Assembly: GCF_001949145.1 (NCBI RefSeq)
Contig: NW_019091516.1
Location: forward strand, 45,196-109,195
Direction of reading: 5' to 3'
Length of the DNA: 64,000 nt
Source of the DNA: Acanthaster planci
Lineage: Eukaryota > Echinodermata > Asteroidea > Valvatida > Acanthasteridae
Shown piece by piece: positions 21,610 to 34,500 of this stretch. A program made the position numbers and the translations under genes. The notes beneath the pieces were generated by a model. The model was not told the DNA's origin. It made no database searches and saw nothing but the letters and a program-made list of their open reading frames with translations. Every line of letters begins with the position of its first letter. Position 1 is the stretch's first letter.

Positions 21610-24600
21610 AGTTAAATTCAATATGATTGCGCTCCTTTAAAATGGACGCGAGTTAACTGAGCTGCAACCTTTGTACTCCTATGGCCAAATGAATTGCAAA
21701 AAATGATGATTTGACTGATTAAGTTCGATTAATGTTTCGTTTTTATGAACGTCATTTTCTCTGACATGTTTGATTACAACCAGCAGGTCAGCAGTACTGT
21801 CAAGAAATTGAGTTCAAATTTAAGTGTAAATCTGGCGTTTGTGGAGTAGAGGTAAATTTAATCTTTCCTTTTTTGTCAGTCCACGTAGCTATATACGAGT
21901 GGTATCCCAAGTTTACCTGGCAAAAACCTGCATTGTGTGCACCCCTGTGTAAAGTGTTTGTTTAAGAGGCATACAGCTCTATGACCAGGCATGTTTAGGG
22001 TCTTTGTTCAGTAAGCAGGTCAGCAGCCAAGGAGTGCACGTGTACATAAAGTCTCCTCTGAAGATGTGTAGGACCTGCAGTGGACTTGGAGAGTTTCTAA
22101 CTTTTGTTTAAGTTTACACAGTCAATTATCATTTATTTATTTGTGTTAAATCATAAGAACCATGTGCATAGAAAATTGGTCTGTTCTCTTTGATGTGTTG
22201 GAAAATAGTTCCATTTTTTACTTCACAGTTTAGTTTTGTAAGAGAGTTGAAGCTTAGATAGACGAAGACTGAGTTCCTGGAGTTAAGCAGAATTAGCCCA
22301 GCCCTATCAGCTGTTTCATCATTTCCGATCCCGAGGGCTTCTTGAATGTTTTTTCCCTTTTGAGTGCATTCTAGAAAGGATATGTAGTTTATTTTAATTC
22401 GAGGAAGTTTCGCGTTTCTTTGGATAATTTGTTTCGTTTTAGCAGTTCATGTGTTTATCCAATAGAAGATCAAATCGACGTGTTCCTAGGATTGCTCTTA
22501 GATTTCACTTGTAAGCAGTCTTTTAGGAAAGTGTTTCTAACGTAAGGTTACCATACTTTGGAGAACATGGGTTTTTGTAAGCTAATGCACTGAAGTGAAG
22601 TTTTGAGGTGTTGACAGTGTAACAAATTTAGGATCTGGAAGTTCCTACTGCTTTTGTAGCCTTAGATTTAAAGTGCCTGAAGTTATATGAACAGATATAA
22701 CCTTTCTATTTTATCCTTGTATATTTTAGTCATGATTTTTTGGCATATGTGTAAACTTTTGTATTTTTCTATTGCCATGCGGTTGAACATGTATCCTGGA
22801 CAAGACAGTTTTCTTTGCTCACCCTTCCTATACCTTAACACATGGTTGGAGCAATTTTAGTTTATGATTAGGGATTAGGATTAGTGTTGCCTGCCTTCCA
22901 AGGAGTGGCCAAGTCCTTTGTTTATTGCATCATGATTATTCATGAGTTCAGCCTGACTTCTTGTATATACATGTAAGCCCCAAGCTTAAGTTATGATAAG
23001 GATGAAGCCTTCACATGTATTTGCCTTGTATAATGTACTGAATAGTTCTTTGTTGTAGCATTCATTTATAAGTTTTCCATTTTCTTTTCTTTCTGCACAG
23101 GCTGTTGAAGTTTGATTGTAATTGATCTGTGCCTTTTCTAGATACTGTGTTTGGTTTTGGGTTTGGTTTTGGGTTTTGCGTTTGGTTTGGTCTTTTGGGG
23201 TCGTTATTTTCTTAGTACCTGGTTCCTTTTTTTGTACTGTTGATATTTATGGAGAGTCTTTTACTAAAAGGTTAAGGTTTACTGGTCTGAAGAAATTGAA
23301 TTTCCAGGTCTCAAGTTTACGGTATGAGGTATTTTCACTAATTTTGGTGTTTTTGGGGGGGCTTTTCTTTGACTTTTCATTTTGGTTTTTAATTTTTATT
23401 TCTAGATTGGTTCTTGGTTGTTGAATAAAATAGTTTTTTCTTGTGACTTTTTTTTAGATCAAACACTTTTTCTCTCCTGTCTTTTTTTTTCAGAAAGGCC
23501 TCGCGATTTGTCCTTAGTTGATCCCTAGTTAGGTAGTATTTTGTGCAAGCGATTTCCCCCAGAGCTGTCTTCTTCTAGTGTTCCATTTTTCCAGGTTACA
23601 TTTTCAATAACACTGAACATTCTAAATAATCTTGTCCGAGATAGCCTGAATGTGATTTCCCTTAATCTCCTTACATAAATATCCACAATTTTATACGTCA
23701 GCAAAGTATAAAGGTAAATCCAATGAGACTTATGCTAATTCCATTTCATGCATACTCAACATGCGAGGCCTATTATCAAAAATCAGTAATAATGGTTTTC
23801 AAACCATGGGGCAAGGAAAACAGAAACATAGTTGTACTATAACCCACAAATTTGATCTAAACACTGTAATGATTCAAACAGTAAATATATGTACTCCCAA
23901 CTTTATATCTGAGCTGGCCCATTGGAGTCCCACACGGGATCGTGGATGCAAGATGTTTGGGGGCCCATATTGGTTGTCTAATGTGGGACCTACAGCTTGG
24001 AACATCTGGGACCTGATACAGAAGTAATGTGGAGCCACCTTCCATGCACCAGAGCGGGTACACAAAGCAAACAAAGTAGAATATATCTAATTATATGCAT
24101 ATGTCAACATTTCTTTCATAGCTTTAAGTATAAAAAAACATTCTCACGAACATCCTGGGTAATTCCTACCGATACCCTGATTCTGCCGATATTATGTCGA
24201 TTCATAATATAGTGGGATTTTAAATTCTTACTAAGTGGTAAATTTATGTTTAAAAGCTGATAACCCCTTTATAAAATAAATTTGTCTAGATGCAATAAAC
24301 ATAAACACTGCTAACATCTATGATTCCCCTAGTCTATAGTCTTTTATCTGATTCATATGCGCATCATTTTTTCCACAATTAGTCTTTGCTGAAAGGGCCA
24401 ATGCCCAAAACAACATCGTTGAGTTGGATTTGTACCGTTTTGGGGCAGACTGAGTTTCACAGACCATGACGTCAATGGCGTATCCAGGTTTTGATAGGAA
24501 AGTGATTGAACTCTACTGTCCTATGAATTCACGGGAAAAATGTATTTGTCGTTTGGAAGTGACCAATAACTTTGAAAATAGTAACCACCATCTGTTGCAT

Positions 24601-25654
24601 ACTGATGTCTTCGTTTTATGACAATACACCAAATATTCCAAATTCTCATCACGGATGACTGAAACTGAAAGTGGTTTAATGGACCTTATTAAACATGACT
24701 TCGCACAAGGTTGTATTTTGGTGCTAAATCCGCTCTGCCCATGAAGGCCGGTAATAACTGCGTAATGTTGGCTGAAGTGTCAATTTCATCCTACCCATGA
24801 AAAAGATGGAAAGGCTGTGCACTTGCTCAGACCACCTAAAACCTGTAAGATGCCTTGCAACATGGCAATGCGTTTTCATTGTAAGTTGGTGAAAACTAAA
24901 GAAGGATGTAGTCACATTGATGAGAAGTAGGGCAGAAGTTCCAAGTCTGTGTTAACAGAAGTTGGGACATTCTGAAAGACATTGGGGTCACGCAGTGGGT
25001 TAGGCTGTCCAGGGATAAGTCGTCAACTGTCTTTATCTACGAAATAATTATTTTGGTAGTGAACTGTGGCGTCGCACCCCTTCGGTGGGAGCAGAACCTG
25101 CCAGGGCGCTGTCTTTTTCAGGTGTGCGACCCGGACGGCACGACCGGATCCTGAGCGACTAGAGACACGTCCGTTGGGATGGAAGTATACCGTCCCGGTA
25201 TTAGTTTTTAGGTGTACACGGGGTAGCCTATGAGCTAATAACTGTGGCGAGTGGTTTCTAATGTCGAGTAACCACTGGAATGGAGTCTATAAGAATCCGA
25301 TAATCATGTGTGGTTTATTCAGGTTAGAGCCTTGTCAATAAATCTCAACAGAGGGCGATCTCTGCAGTTTTAAATGTACGAACGAGCAGCCGTAAAGGGT
25401 GCAGTGTCCCAATTCAAGGAAAATTCTCCGCCAGGCGGAGGCGCACAAAAAGTACCCCCCCCCCCGAGATTGTTTCGAAAAGAGGGGTCTGTTTGGGCCA
25501 GGAAATGGTGGGATTGTGTCAGTATGGCCCAGGATCATCTCTGTAGATTCAAGGGCACCCATCTGGGGACAAATCAGACAAAAATGGGATTGAAAATTAG
25601 TCAGAAGAGCCCAAGGAAAGTGAGGGGTGTCATTTGAAAAATGGCCGCTGGGAG
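21610..25654. other. Four kilobases without a recognised gene
   Basis: T-rich, gene-like signals absent. 23153-23200 is a GGTTTTGGGTTT microsatellite, and the frame over it (23122-23424) is Phe/Trp-rich low complexity. 25050-25340 is a CG-richer block (GTGGCGTCGCACCCCTTCGG...) that might be a solo LTR, but no second copy was seen to prove this. Confidence 0.4.
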
Positions 25655-25870
25655 GGCTTGGCAACATTCACTTTTTGGGGGGTGAGTTTGTTTTGGGCGG
25701 ATAATTAAAAAATTTATTGGTAAACAACACATTGTTTTTTGTTTGAGAGGCCTCAGGGACTTCAGTTGCCTGCCATGGGGCTCCAACTTGGTTGATTATA
25801 CACTATTTTCAATGGAGCTTGGATTGGTTCAGTGCACCCTTATAGCTCGCAGTACTGCCGGTAGCCAATC
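25655..25870 (+). repeat. Dispersed repeat pairing with 38155-38380, copy 1
   Basis: AACATTCACTTTTTGGGGGG...GAGTTTGTTTTGGGCGGATA and then GTTGATTATACACTATTTTC AATGG match AACGTTCACTTTTGGAGAGT...GAGTTTGTTTTTGGTGGATA and GTTGATTTTACATGTACGTT GTTTTCAATGG in the second copy, in the same orientation. Non-coding; the frames that cross it are not annotated. Confidence 0.65.
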
Positions 25871-28570
25871 GGCGTACCCCGGGCGGTCCTTCTCCTGCAA
25901 GCTTCCGGCGAACACCTCGCGCGCCCTCTACGTTAGCCCGCAAGTATCAAATGTTCCTCTGTTGCGTTACAGTACGAACTATTTTTGTCATTTTAGAAAT
26001 GCAGCACGCTGTGCAAATCTATTAAGGTGCATCTAGTGCAAAGCCGTATTTGACGTGGTCCATTAAAACACTTTGTGCCAGGTCATCTGTGACGGAAATT
26101 TAGATTTCTTTGTGTCATAAGTTTATTACAAAGAGGACTCCAGTATGTAAATGGTCATGGTTAACATTTTCAAAAAATAACAAATCACATCTAAGAAATA
26201 AACATAATTACCGTTTCATTTTAAGACATCCTACATGTAAAACTTCCAAGCCAAAGCAACGAAAATCGTGATGCATTTCGTCGAATAGCTCATTTGATTT
26301 GAATGTTCACATCCCATTCAGAAAGTAATAAGTATAGGCCTACTTGCAACTAACTTCTGATCTCTTTCAAACAAGCACTGCGATCTCTGTCAAATGCACT
26401 AAAATGTATGCTGTATCATCCCTTAGTGCCTTAGCTGCACCAAGTTCATAGTATTAATAACCTGCAATTGACGTGTTCACGAAATCTTCATCCTTCTATT
26501 TTGTCCTCAAAATTTTACAAGTGTCAATGAAATAGTTTCCAGCAAAAGTTTAGATATTCTGAAATAAAGTACATGTAATACAAACGGTTAAACCAGGGCT
26601 CTCAACTGTCATCCCAATCCTAGTATTTTTGAAGTAGGCAGGTTGAGCAATTTGTAGAGGGACTGTGTACGGTATCCACTGAGTCTCTGTATTGTGTTAT
26701 CACTATGTTGTCATAACCCGGAAGTTCAAATATTTTTTGGTGCCACTCTGCTTTTATTGCTGCTTTTTATTGCTGCTGGTCTGTCTCAGATCCATTAATT
26801 TCAGTACATTCGACTTAGTAGGGATATAAATAAATCTGATTTATTTTAAGAATACACATTTGTGTCTTTTGATGCTTGGTTATTTGTGTAAACATCAGGG
26901 AGATTGCAGTCCGTAAACTAAAACTTTTAAGCGAACCCGTCGTAGGACACGCCATCCCGCCATGTAACCGTGACGACAAGATATACAGTTTTTGAATCAG
27001 TTTGTGCCTTTTTCTCTTATTCTGCAAAGGCTCGTTAACACCGACATTTCCCAGCATGAGAGAGTTAGAGCAATGCTCGTTTTTCCTTGTCTGATTCTTT
27101 TACAAGCAATAAAACTGATTTCCCTAAAGCAGTGTGAAATCAAGCCGGGTCAGGGTCAGTGGTAAACGACCCTGTATGTCTGCAGCATAAAATGTAGAAA
27201 CTGTAATTTGCCCATCGATTAATCCACGGGGCGGCGTATACCTGTCTGTTGGGTGCCATTTGATTTTTTCTTATGCATCATGCATACCAGCTGTCACGTT
27301 AGTGGAGATCTATTATACCTCCTTTGTACGCGCATAAACAATCATGCATGGTTATCTTGACGAATCAATCACCTTCATGAACACAATCTGGCATGCATCT
27401 CGTCCGATGCACAGCGACCATATTTCGGTTCAACTTATTTTTGCTGTGTCCTCTCCGCAATATTGTATTCTTTTGTGTCGTCGCCGCTTAAAACTTTCAG
27501 CGAAACCCACAATTGTCCATCTTACCTGTTTTCCATTGGAGAGGGCTTTTCAATCACAACACCGTAAGTGTGGCATTTTCATACAACCCTGCTTGTTTAT
27601 TTCTGCATTGCGTTCAGCCGATAGAGTACTATCGAGGCTTATGTCCACTCGAGCTCGCAGAGGTGCAAAAGAGAGAGTGTACATTTAGATGAAAATCAAT
27701 TTTCACAGGAATGTATACAATCCCATTGTGCCATCGCGTAGGCGCCATGTGTACGCCTCGATTATGCCCCACAAACCAGTTCCTCTGGCTTTTCTGACGC
27801 AGTGCAGCTATGGGAAAACACGGGGCACCACAGGCTCTCCCCAACCTGGCTGTTGGTTATCTGTATTAAATCCGCATTAATGTGCCATACATGTTGAGCA
27901 CTCTTATTGTTTAGGTTGGGGAGGAAGCTTACCTGATTAGACCACTCGAGGCCAACCAACTACGGCCCTGATTTCTGTGTTATCCGCCACTCCTGGCTAA
28001 TATGCACTTAGAGTGGAAACCTACCTCATTAAAACAAGCACAGGCGACGCCCGTAAAGATTCCGCACTAGTTCAGTGTTAGTGAAAAAAGAATTTCAATC
28101 GCCATCCTCTCTCATGTTTCCACGTGACAAGAAATTGCGTAATTTTACACAGAAACGGAGTCTCTTCGGGGAAACGTACCTTCAGCAAACAACCGTGTCA
28201 TGGAGTCTCGTATCACTAGCTATACCATTGTTGTTTAACGACCCGATTCTGATCAAGCATGCATGTTTGCGTGTTGGCTTCATTTTTCCTGCTTTATGAT
28301 ACATCATGGGCACGAATCTCTTTAGAAACATATAATCATCGAGCAAGCAAATTTTATGAGTACACTAAAATATCACTATTGTACCTTGCTAGTATTACAC
28401 CTTGAACATTGAACTCATCGCTGACCTTATTTGCAAACCTTTTGGTGTTTGTGTTTATACCAGATATGTGATAACCCTGCCAATACAGCGCCGCTGGATG
28501 GTTGCAGTGGACAAGTGTTTTCCCATTCGATGCATCTTGTCCTAAATATTACCGACAGCCAACAAATATT
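25871..28570. other. No gene recognised upstream of the plus-strand sulfatase
   Basis: Contains several chance frames (27344-27688 and its antisense partners). The last few hundred bases before 28578 should contain the sulfatase promoter and 5' UTR, but no TATA box or initiator stands out. Confidence 0.35.
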
Positions 28571-28577
28571 CAACATC

Positions 28578-31500
28578 ATGAAACTTTGCAGTGGAGCTTC
28601 ACATCTAACGCTTTCGACCAGATTTCTAATTATGCTGATTTTTGCTTGGACGCTCGCTCTAGCCGTTGACGGAAGAACCCGTCCGCCGAATGTTTTGCTA
28701 TTCATAATGGACGATGTTGGAATGGGAGACATAGGGTGTTTCGGCAATGACACGATCCAGACGCCTAACATTGACGGTTTAGCCAAGGAAGGAGTCAAAC
28801 TGACCCAGCACCTTGCGCTGCCGCTGTGCACGCCCAGTCGAGCTGCCCTTATGACTGGCCGGCTGCCTATACGATACGGTACGTTTTTGTTGGTACAGGT
28901 GATTTTATCTTTACCTTAGTCTGGATGCATTTTGTCATTGAGACCTTTATGGATAGCCTAATGATACACATGAATGAAGGTGCGCTTGCGAATTTCAGTC
29001 ATACCGTCGTCTTGCCAGGTAATTATACGGATCATATCGATACGATTATCGAATGGCTTGTAACTGGATCGGGACAGATTGGACCGTCAAGTTCTAAAAT
29101 CCAACAACCCATAATCTTCGTATATTTTAGGTTGACTTAATTACCTGTAACAACAACAAAACGCCTGACACCTACATTAGGCCGTATTTCGTTTTAGAGC
29201 TCTAGAATGTATGGAATTCCATTACTGCCATTTTACTCATCGCATGTGTGGCGTTATTGCTCGGGTCCGCCGCCACAGGCGACGTCAACAGCGCGTAGTC
29301 ACGTCCTGCCGTCGCGTCGTGCCGTCACCCCTAGTTTTGTACTATTTGTATGCTGCCTGTGTACAGGATGTCCCAGAAAAAAAACCAAAACCTGAGGAAA
29401 TGGGTTAACATGCCCAAACCATGAGATATGATTATAATGTATAAGGATCTCCGAAAAGTAGAAGCAGTATGCTTTCTAATGATACCTTGATGGTATCCCT
29501 CCTCCGAACATTTCTGTGATTTTCTTTCACTAGTATTTGGGTGGCGCTGCTTTGATGGCAGCCACAGAATTGATGACCCCATTCTATCTTGTAAACGATT
29601 TATAAAAATTCGCACAATTTCTCACGTTGTAGAAAAGGTTCAGGTTTAAGTATTTATGGAGTCATTTTAGTATTTGTCGTACTATAACTAGTTTTTTAAA
29701 AAAAAAAAAGATGAACACAACTTCAGCAGATTACACATTAATGAACCCTTCTTCGCCCTGGCATACATGAAGTTCTTCGGTGCCTATCCAACCAACTTGA
29801 CTACGGAGTGCTTTTCATTTTCCTGAAAATTATACATTAATTTTGCTTTATTTATTAATACTCTTTTGTGTATAATGTGATACAAATAAAACCCTAAAAT
29901 GCTAGGGGGAAGGAGTACCCAACTACCATGGTTACTTGAACTGCAACGGGTCTGGCTGGCATTTGCCCTTTACATCATTAAAACTCGAATGTTGCAGAAG
30001 GAACAGTGCCGTCGACAGTTGATACGGTGTAGTTATTTTCCCCTCTCCAAACTAAACGACCTTCTGTAGTACTGTACAAGATGCCACTTTTAACTCCATG
30101 ACTCATGTAACATTTCCTGAGCAGTCCGTTACTTCTATTTTATGAATTAGTTTGTCGTGTAACTTTCCCCCACTTCACATTCAATGATTTTTCAAAATTT
30201 GCATATGATTTAACTATTCACCTTGACATAATTGTCAGGAGATGAGCTGGTCTGTCATTTATTTGAAACAGGTTACTCCTATCCTGAAATTTGTGGCATT
30301 CTGGAGATTCAGCGTGGTGTGCCTTGCAGGTATTGAATGGGGAAATTGCTCCCAGAAGTGTTTGAGACGAATGTTCCTCAGGCCAGACTTTTTTTATTCC
30401 TTGGTCCTCGAGCTTTTGGGCAAGTTGATTGTACGTATCATGTTCTTTAACTTGGTGTGCGCCCTCTCTAGCAAAAAAATGAACAGGCCTGCAGACTGCA
30501 AACGGCACAACGATGTGACGGTACGTCGATTGGACGATGCGACGCGTAAAATGGCAGTAATTGAATTCCATAAAGTGTCGAGCATAGACGTTTTGTTTTC
30601 ACGTGGATCAACAGTCGTAGTTGTGACATAACTGTTGTAGAATGAGGACTACTTTATGGAAGGACTGCAGGCATCTTACCAGGATTGGTTGTCCATCCCA
30701 TTGCAAAATAAAAGTTTGTCTCGTTTAAGATAAATTACAAAAATTAAACCATGGTAACACTAGTTATTTCGTTTGTATAACACATCATTAAATGCTCATC
30801 ATCTTTCAGTGTGTCAGTTTAGCAGTTTGAATCCGATGTTAATTCTCTTGGCGTCTCCATTTTTCTCTGAAATTTTCCAACCCATTGATTGTGGCGTCTC
30901 TGCATCTCTTGTGGCTATAAACGCTGCTGAGGTGAATCTTGGTAGCAACTTAGCAGCATATCCAGCACTTGGTGTCGGGGGGGGGGATTCAAAAGCGAAT
31001 GCGGCTTTGGGCTCATTCAACATGATGTTGGGGGAAATATATATCAAAAGCCTTACTCGAAGTCAAAACTTCTTTGCTTTAATTGTGTTGTTTTCTTAGG
31101 TTTTTGGTGCTTACTTTCTTACTTACAAAGTATTTTTGTTAAAAAAAAATCAGTCAGGAGGGGCAAGATGCCCCATCCAACCCCCCCCCCCCGGCTGGAT
31201 ACAGCGCTGTGGCAACAGGTGTCATGTGGAAAATAATATAATGAACTAGTTCGGTTTTCCAAAGAGTAAAGGTCTTTCGAGAACAAAGCGCACGCATGAG
31301 TCAGCGTATGGCTGCGCTCATAGGACCATTAGTCTCCATTCATAAATACCTCAGACAGTCTCCCTAATGAACAACGTGCAACTTGACCGTTTATTAACAT
31401 TTGACAATGCCCGCTGAGAAGTGATAATCCTCGCTGTGTAAGTCTTCGGCAGGCACCTGGATGTGAGACAGTTTAATCGATTCCGATTGGTCAAGAGTCT

Positions 31501-34500
31501 GTGTGCGCGGAGCTGACCACGCGCGTGCTAAGTCCATAAAAGGATATTCTATTTCACAACTTGCACAAGGAATATACACGATAAAATGGATGTGGGTTTT
31601 CGGGAAAATGAAAATACAGATTCCAGAGTAAAATCCTTGGCAATCCATCATATATTGACTTCTTTTGACTCTCTGACTAAAAGGTGATTATGACTGGGGA
31701 TAAATATGTGCTTATAAACTAACGTTTAAGACCGGCTCAGAAGAGCGAATGCTGATAATTCCCATGCCGCAGGCGAGGGCATTACTCTCGTCCATTGTTT
31801 CGAGCAGGTCATATGGACGATTATTATTCTTATAATATTATTGTAATGGAGATGAGTCACGTGTGTTCGGTCCCCATAGACTGTGCGTGCATTTAGTTTG
31901 CGTATTTTCGCATGCACAATAGTGACATATGGTCGTCGGCCTGAAAATTACTGGAGTACATGACACATGTGAGGGATTTGTACTGCCATTTCCTTTGAAT
32001 ACCTCATATGTGAATAAATTGCTAAGAATCTGTCAAATGGTGATATTTAATAACTTTTAGTAAGAAAGATCTCTGGAAAATAATAAAAACAAGTGTAAAA
32101 TTTCAATTTTAGAGTATAAAGATAATTATGAAAAATTTAAAAGGCACAAACAAAAACTTGCCGTTCTCATCCATACGGTTTCCTTCTTGCATTATACCGT
32201 ATTCTCATTAGAGCATTCATGATACTCCTCACCATTCGGAAGTACAGAAATGTCAGGGAAAACCCGTCAAAACTGAACAAATCCCCTCTAAAATGTCGGT
32301 TTCACTTCCAACTTTTGACTCCGTTACTTTCGAGGTACATGACAAGGACGGGCAAAAATTTGGCAGAAAATGGATTTTTATAGTGTACAAGTTATCAAGG
32401 GACTTCGAGTGTTTAAATTCGAATTGGTGAGGGGCAAACAACTTTATCTGAGCTTGATTTTGATCAATTACTTTTGGGGTCCACCTGTCTGAGTCAATAG
32501 CTGGCTTCTTAAGCTGTAGTGGAATTCAGTGCGCATGCGCCCCAACTAAGTGAGGGGTATGAACATACTTGCTATCGCGGGCGCGTGTAGATGCTCCCGA
32601 AAAGCATTATACTGGGCATGCACAGTTGGAATATCGAAGCGGCTCATTATTGTTGACTGTCGTGATGTGGGATCTGACGTTTTGAAAAACCAACGGGACA
32701 CATATTAAACATTATTGTCCACCACAACCCTGAATTCTGTTTGAAATAAAATAGACACAGCAAACTATGACCCATGGCCCTAGTATATTTGAGTCATACA
32801 TCAGTTTACTGTTTATATTCTATCGATTGATAGGTATGGGGGCAGAAGGAAGAATGAGAGTATTTGTCTACCTGTCGGCACGTGGTGGCATACCTTCTAA
32901 TGAGACAACCATGGCAGAATTACTGAAAGAAGTTGGGTATTCTACGGCGTTGATAGGTTGGTATGGATTATCACAAAGGACAGACTTGAAGGGCAAAATA
33001 GATAGCTGATGCCTCTCACTCTTATGTTTTGTGCATTAGGCCTATATTATTCTTGAACGTATGAGAAACATGCCGACGTCTGCCACCAATTTCATGAGAT
33101 TTTAGTGTACGGGTGCACAGATGGGAGTTTCTGTTCACAATGAAAAGGGGTGGTTTACAAGGAAGATGGTCAAGGCGGTCAAATGGTGCATCTTGCACAA
33201 CTTAACTCATACTCAAACCGAAGATCATTTTCCTGTTTTCCCAAACAAACTATCAGTCAAATAAACGATAGTTTGGTTATACGCGCTAAATTTCATTTTT
33301 ATCTGCAGAGACTCAAAGTTAGATAAAAATGTATGAGTATTCATCCTTTGTAACCTGCACTCGAACAAATGGAGTGTTAAACTGGTGTTAATTAACACCC
33401 TTGATATCCACATGCGACAACAATGAACTGGTGCCATCCTTTATGGAGACCGATATGTTACATTTACACCACACTTGTTGCATTGTCGTATGCATCCGCA
33501 ACCAACAGGTAAATGGCACTTGGGCATATCATGCATCGATAAGGATTCCTGCTCCGATCCTAATTCGCAAGGATTTGACTACTTCTACGGGCTTCCTGTT
33601 ACCAATTTACGAGACTGTGGCACAGAGAGCACTGTCTCCTATGCATGGGCCAAGCCACGGAGGGTATACACAAAGATGGGCTACTCTGTGATAGGCGCCC
33701 TTGTAGCTGCTATTTTCCTCAAGTGGGTGAACATCGTTGGCTGTAGGGGCGTTGTTATGTTCCTATTTGTGGCCCTAGCTGCGAACGGGTCCTTGTTGGT
33801 GTACTGGAAGGCTATTAGGATCAACTGTGTCTTAATGGAGAACCGTAGGGTCGTCGAGCAACCCCTTCAATATGATCACCTGACAGAAAGGCTACACAAC
33901 CGCGCCATTCACTTCATGGAGAGTCACCGGCACCAGCCCTTTCTTCTCGTCATGTCCTTCGTACAGGCTCACACGGCGCTGTTCAACAACAACCGGTTCC
34001 GCAACCACAGCGTGCATGGCCGCTACGGCGACAACTTGGAGGAGATGGATTGGAGCGTAGGGGAGGTTCTCAGGTCATTGAAGAATCTGGGCCTCGAGAA
34101 CAACACCTTTATATATCTGACGTCAGATAATGGAGGTCACGTGGAGGAGTTCACGGACGACGATGTACGAGAGGGCGGGTGGAATGGAATCTTCAAAGGT
34201 AGGCCGTCTGTGAAAACTCTCTGCCAGTGCCCTGCGCTAGTGGTGTGACGGGGGTGAAACTACTGGTGGGGCGTCTGGGGGTGCAAACGAATTTGTAAGG
34301 GCACTTTAAAAGTACAGTAACAGTGGCTCCTATAATATAAATGGTTTATGTTAATTTCAAGATTTCAACCGGTGGAGGGAGACCAGTTCAAAGGCACCAC
34401 ACTGATGGTGGTGGGGGCACTGTCCAAAGGCTCCTGTAGTAATACCACTTTCCTCCTCAATGCCTTATCGCTGATTGAGACACTTATACCATGTAAACTC

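Noticed and set aside
23122-23424. Hydrophobic frame that could pass for a membrane protein
   Set aside because: It arises from a GGTTTTGGGTTT microsatellite and T-rich DNA, giving Phe/Trp/Leu by composition alone.
25050-25340. Possible solo LTR
   Set aside because: It looks LTR-like in composition, but no second copy, target duplication or TG...CA ends could be confirmed.
25335-25667. Pro-rich frames on both strands
   Set aside because: They cross a poly-C run and the dispersed repeat at 25655; no domain and no splice partner.
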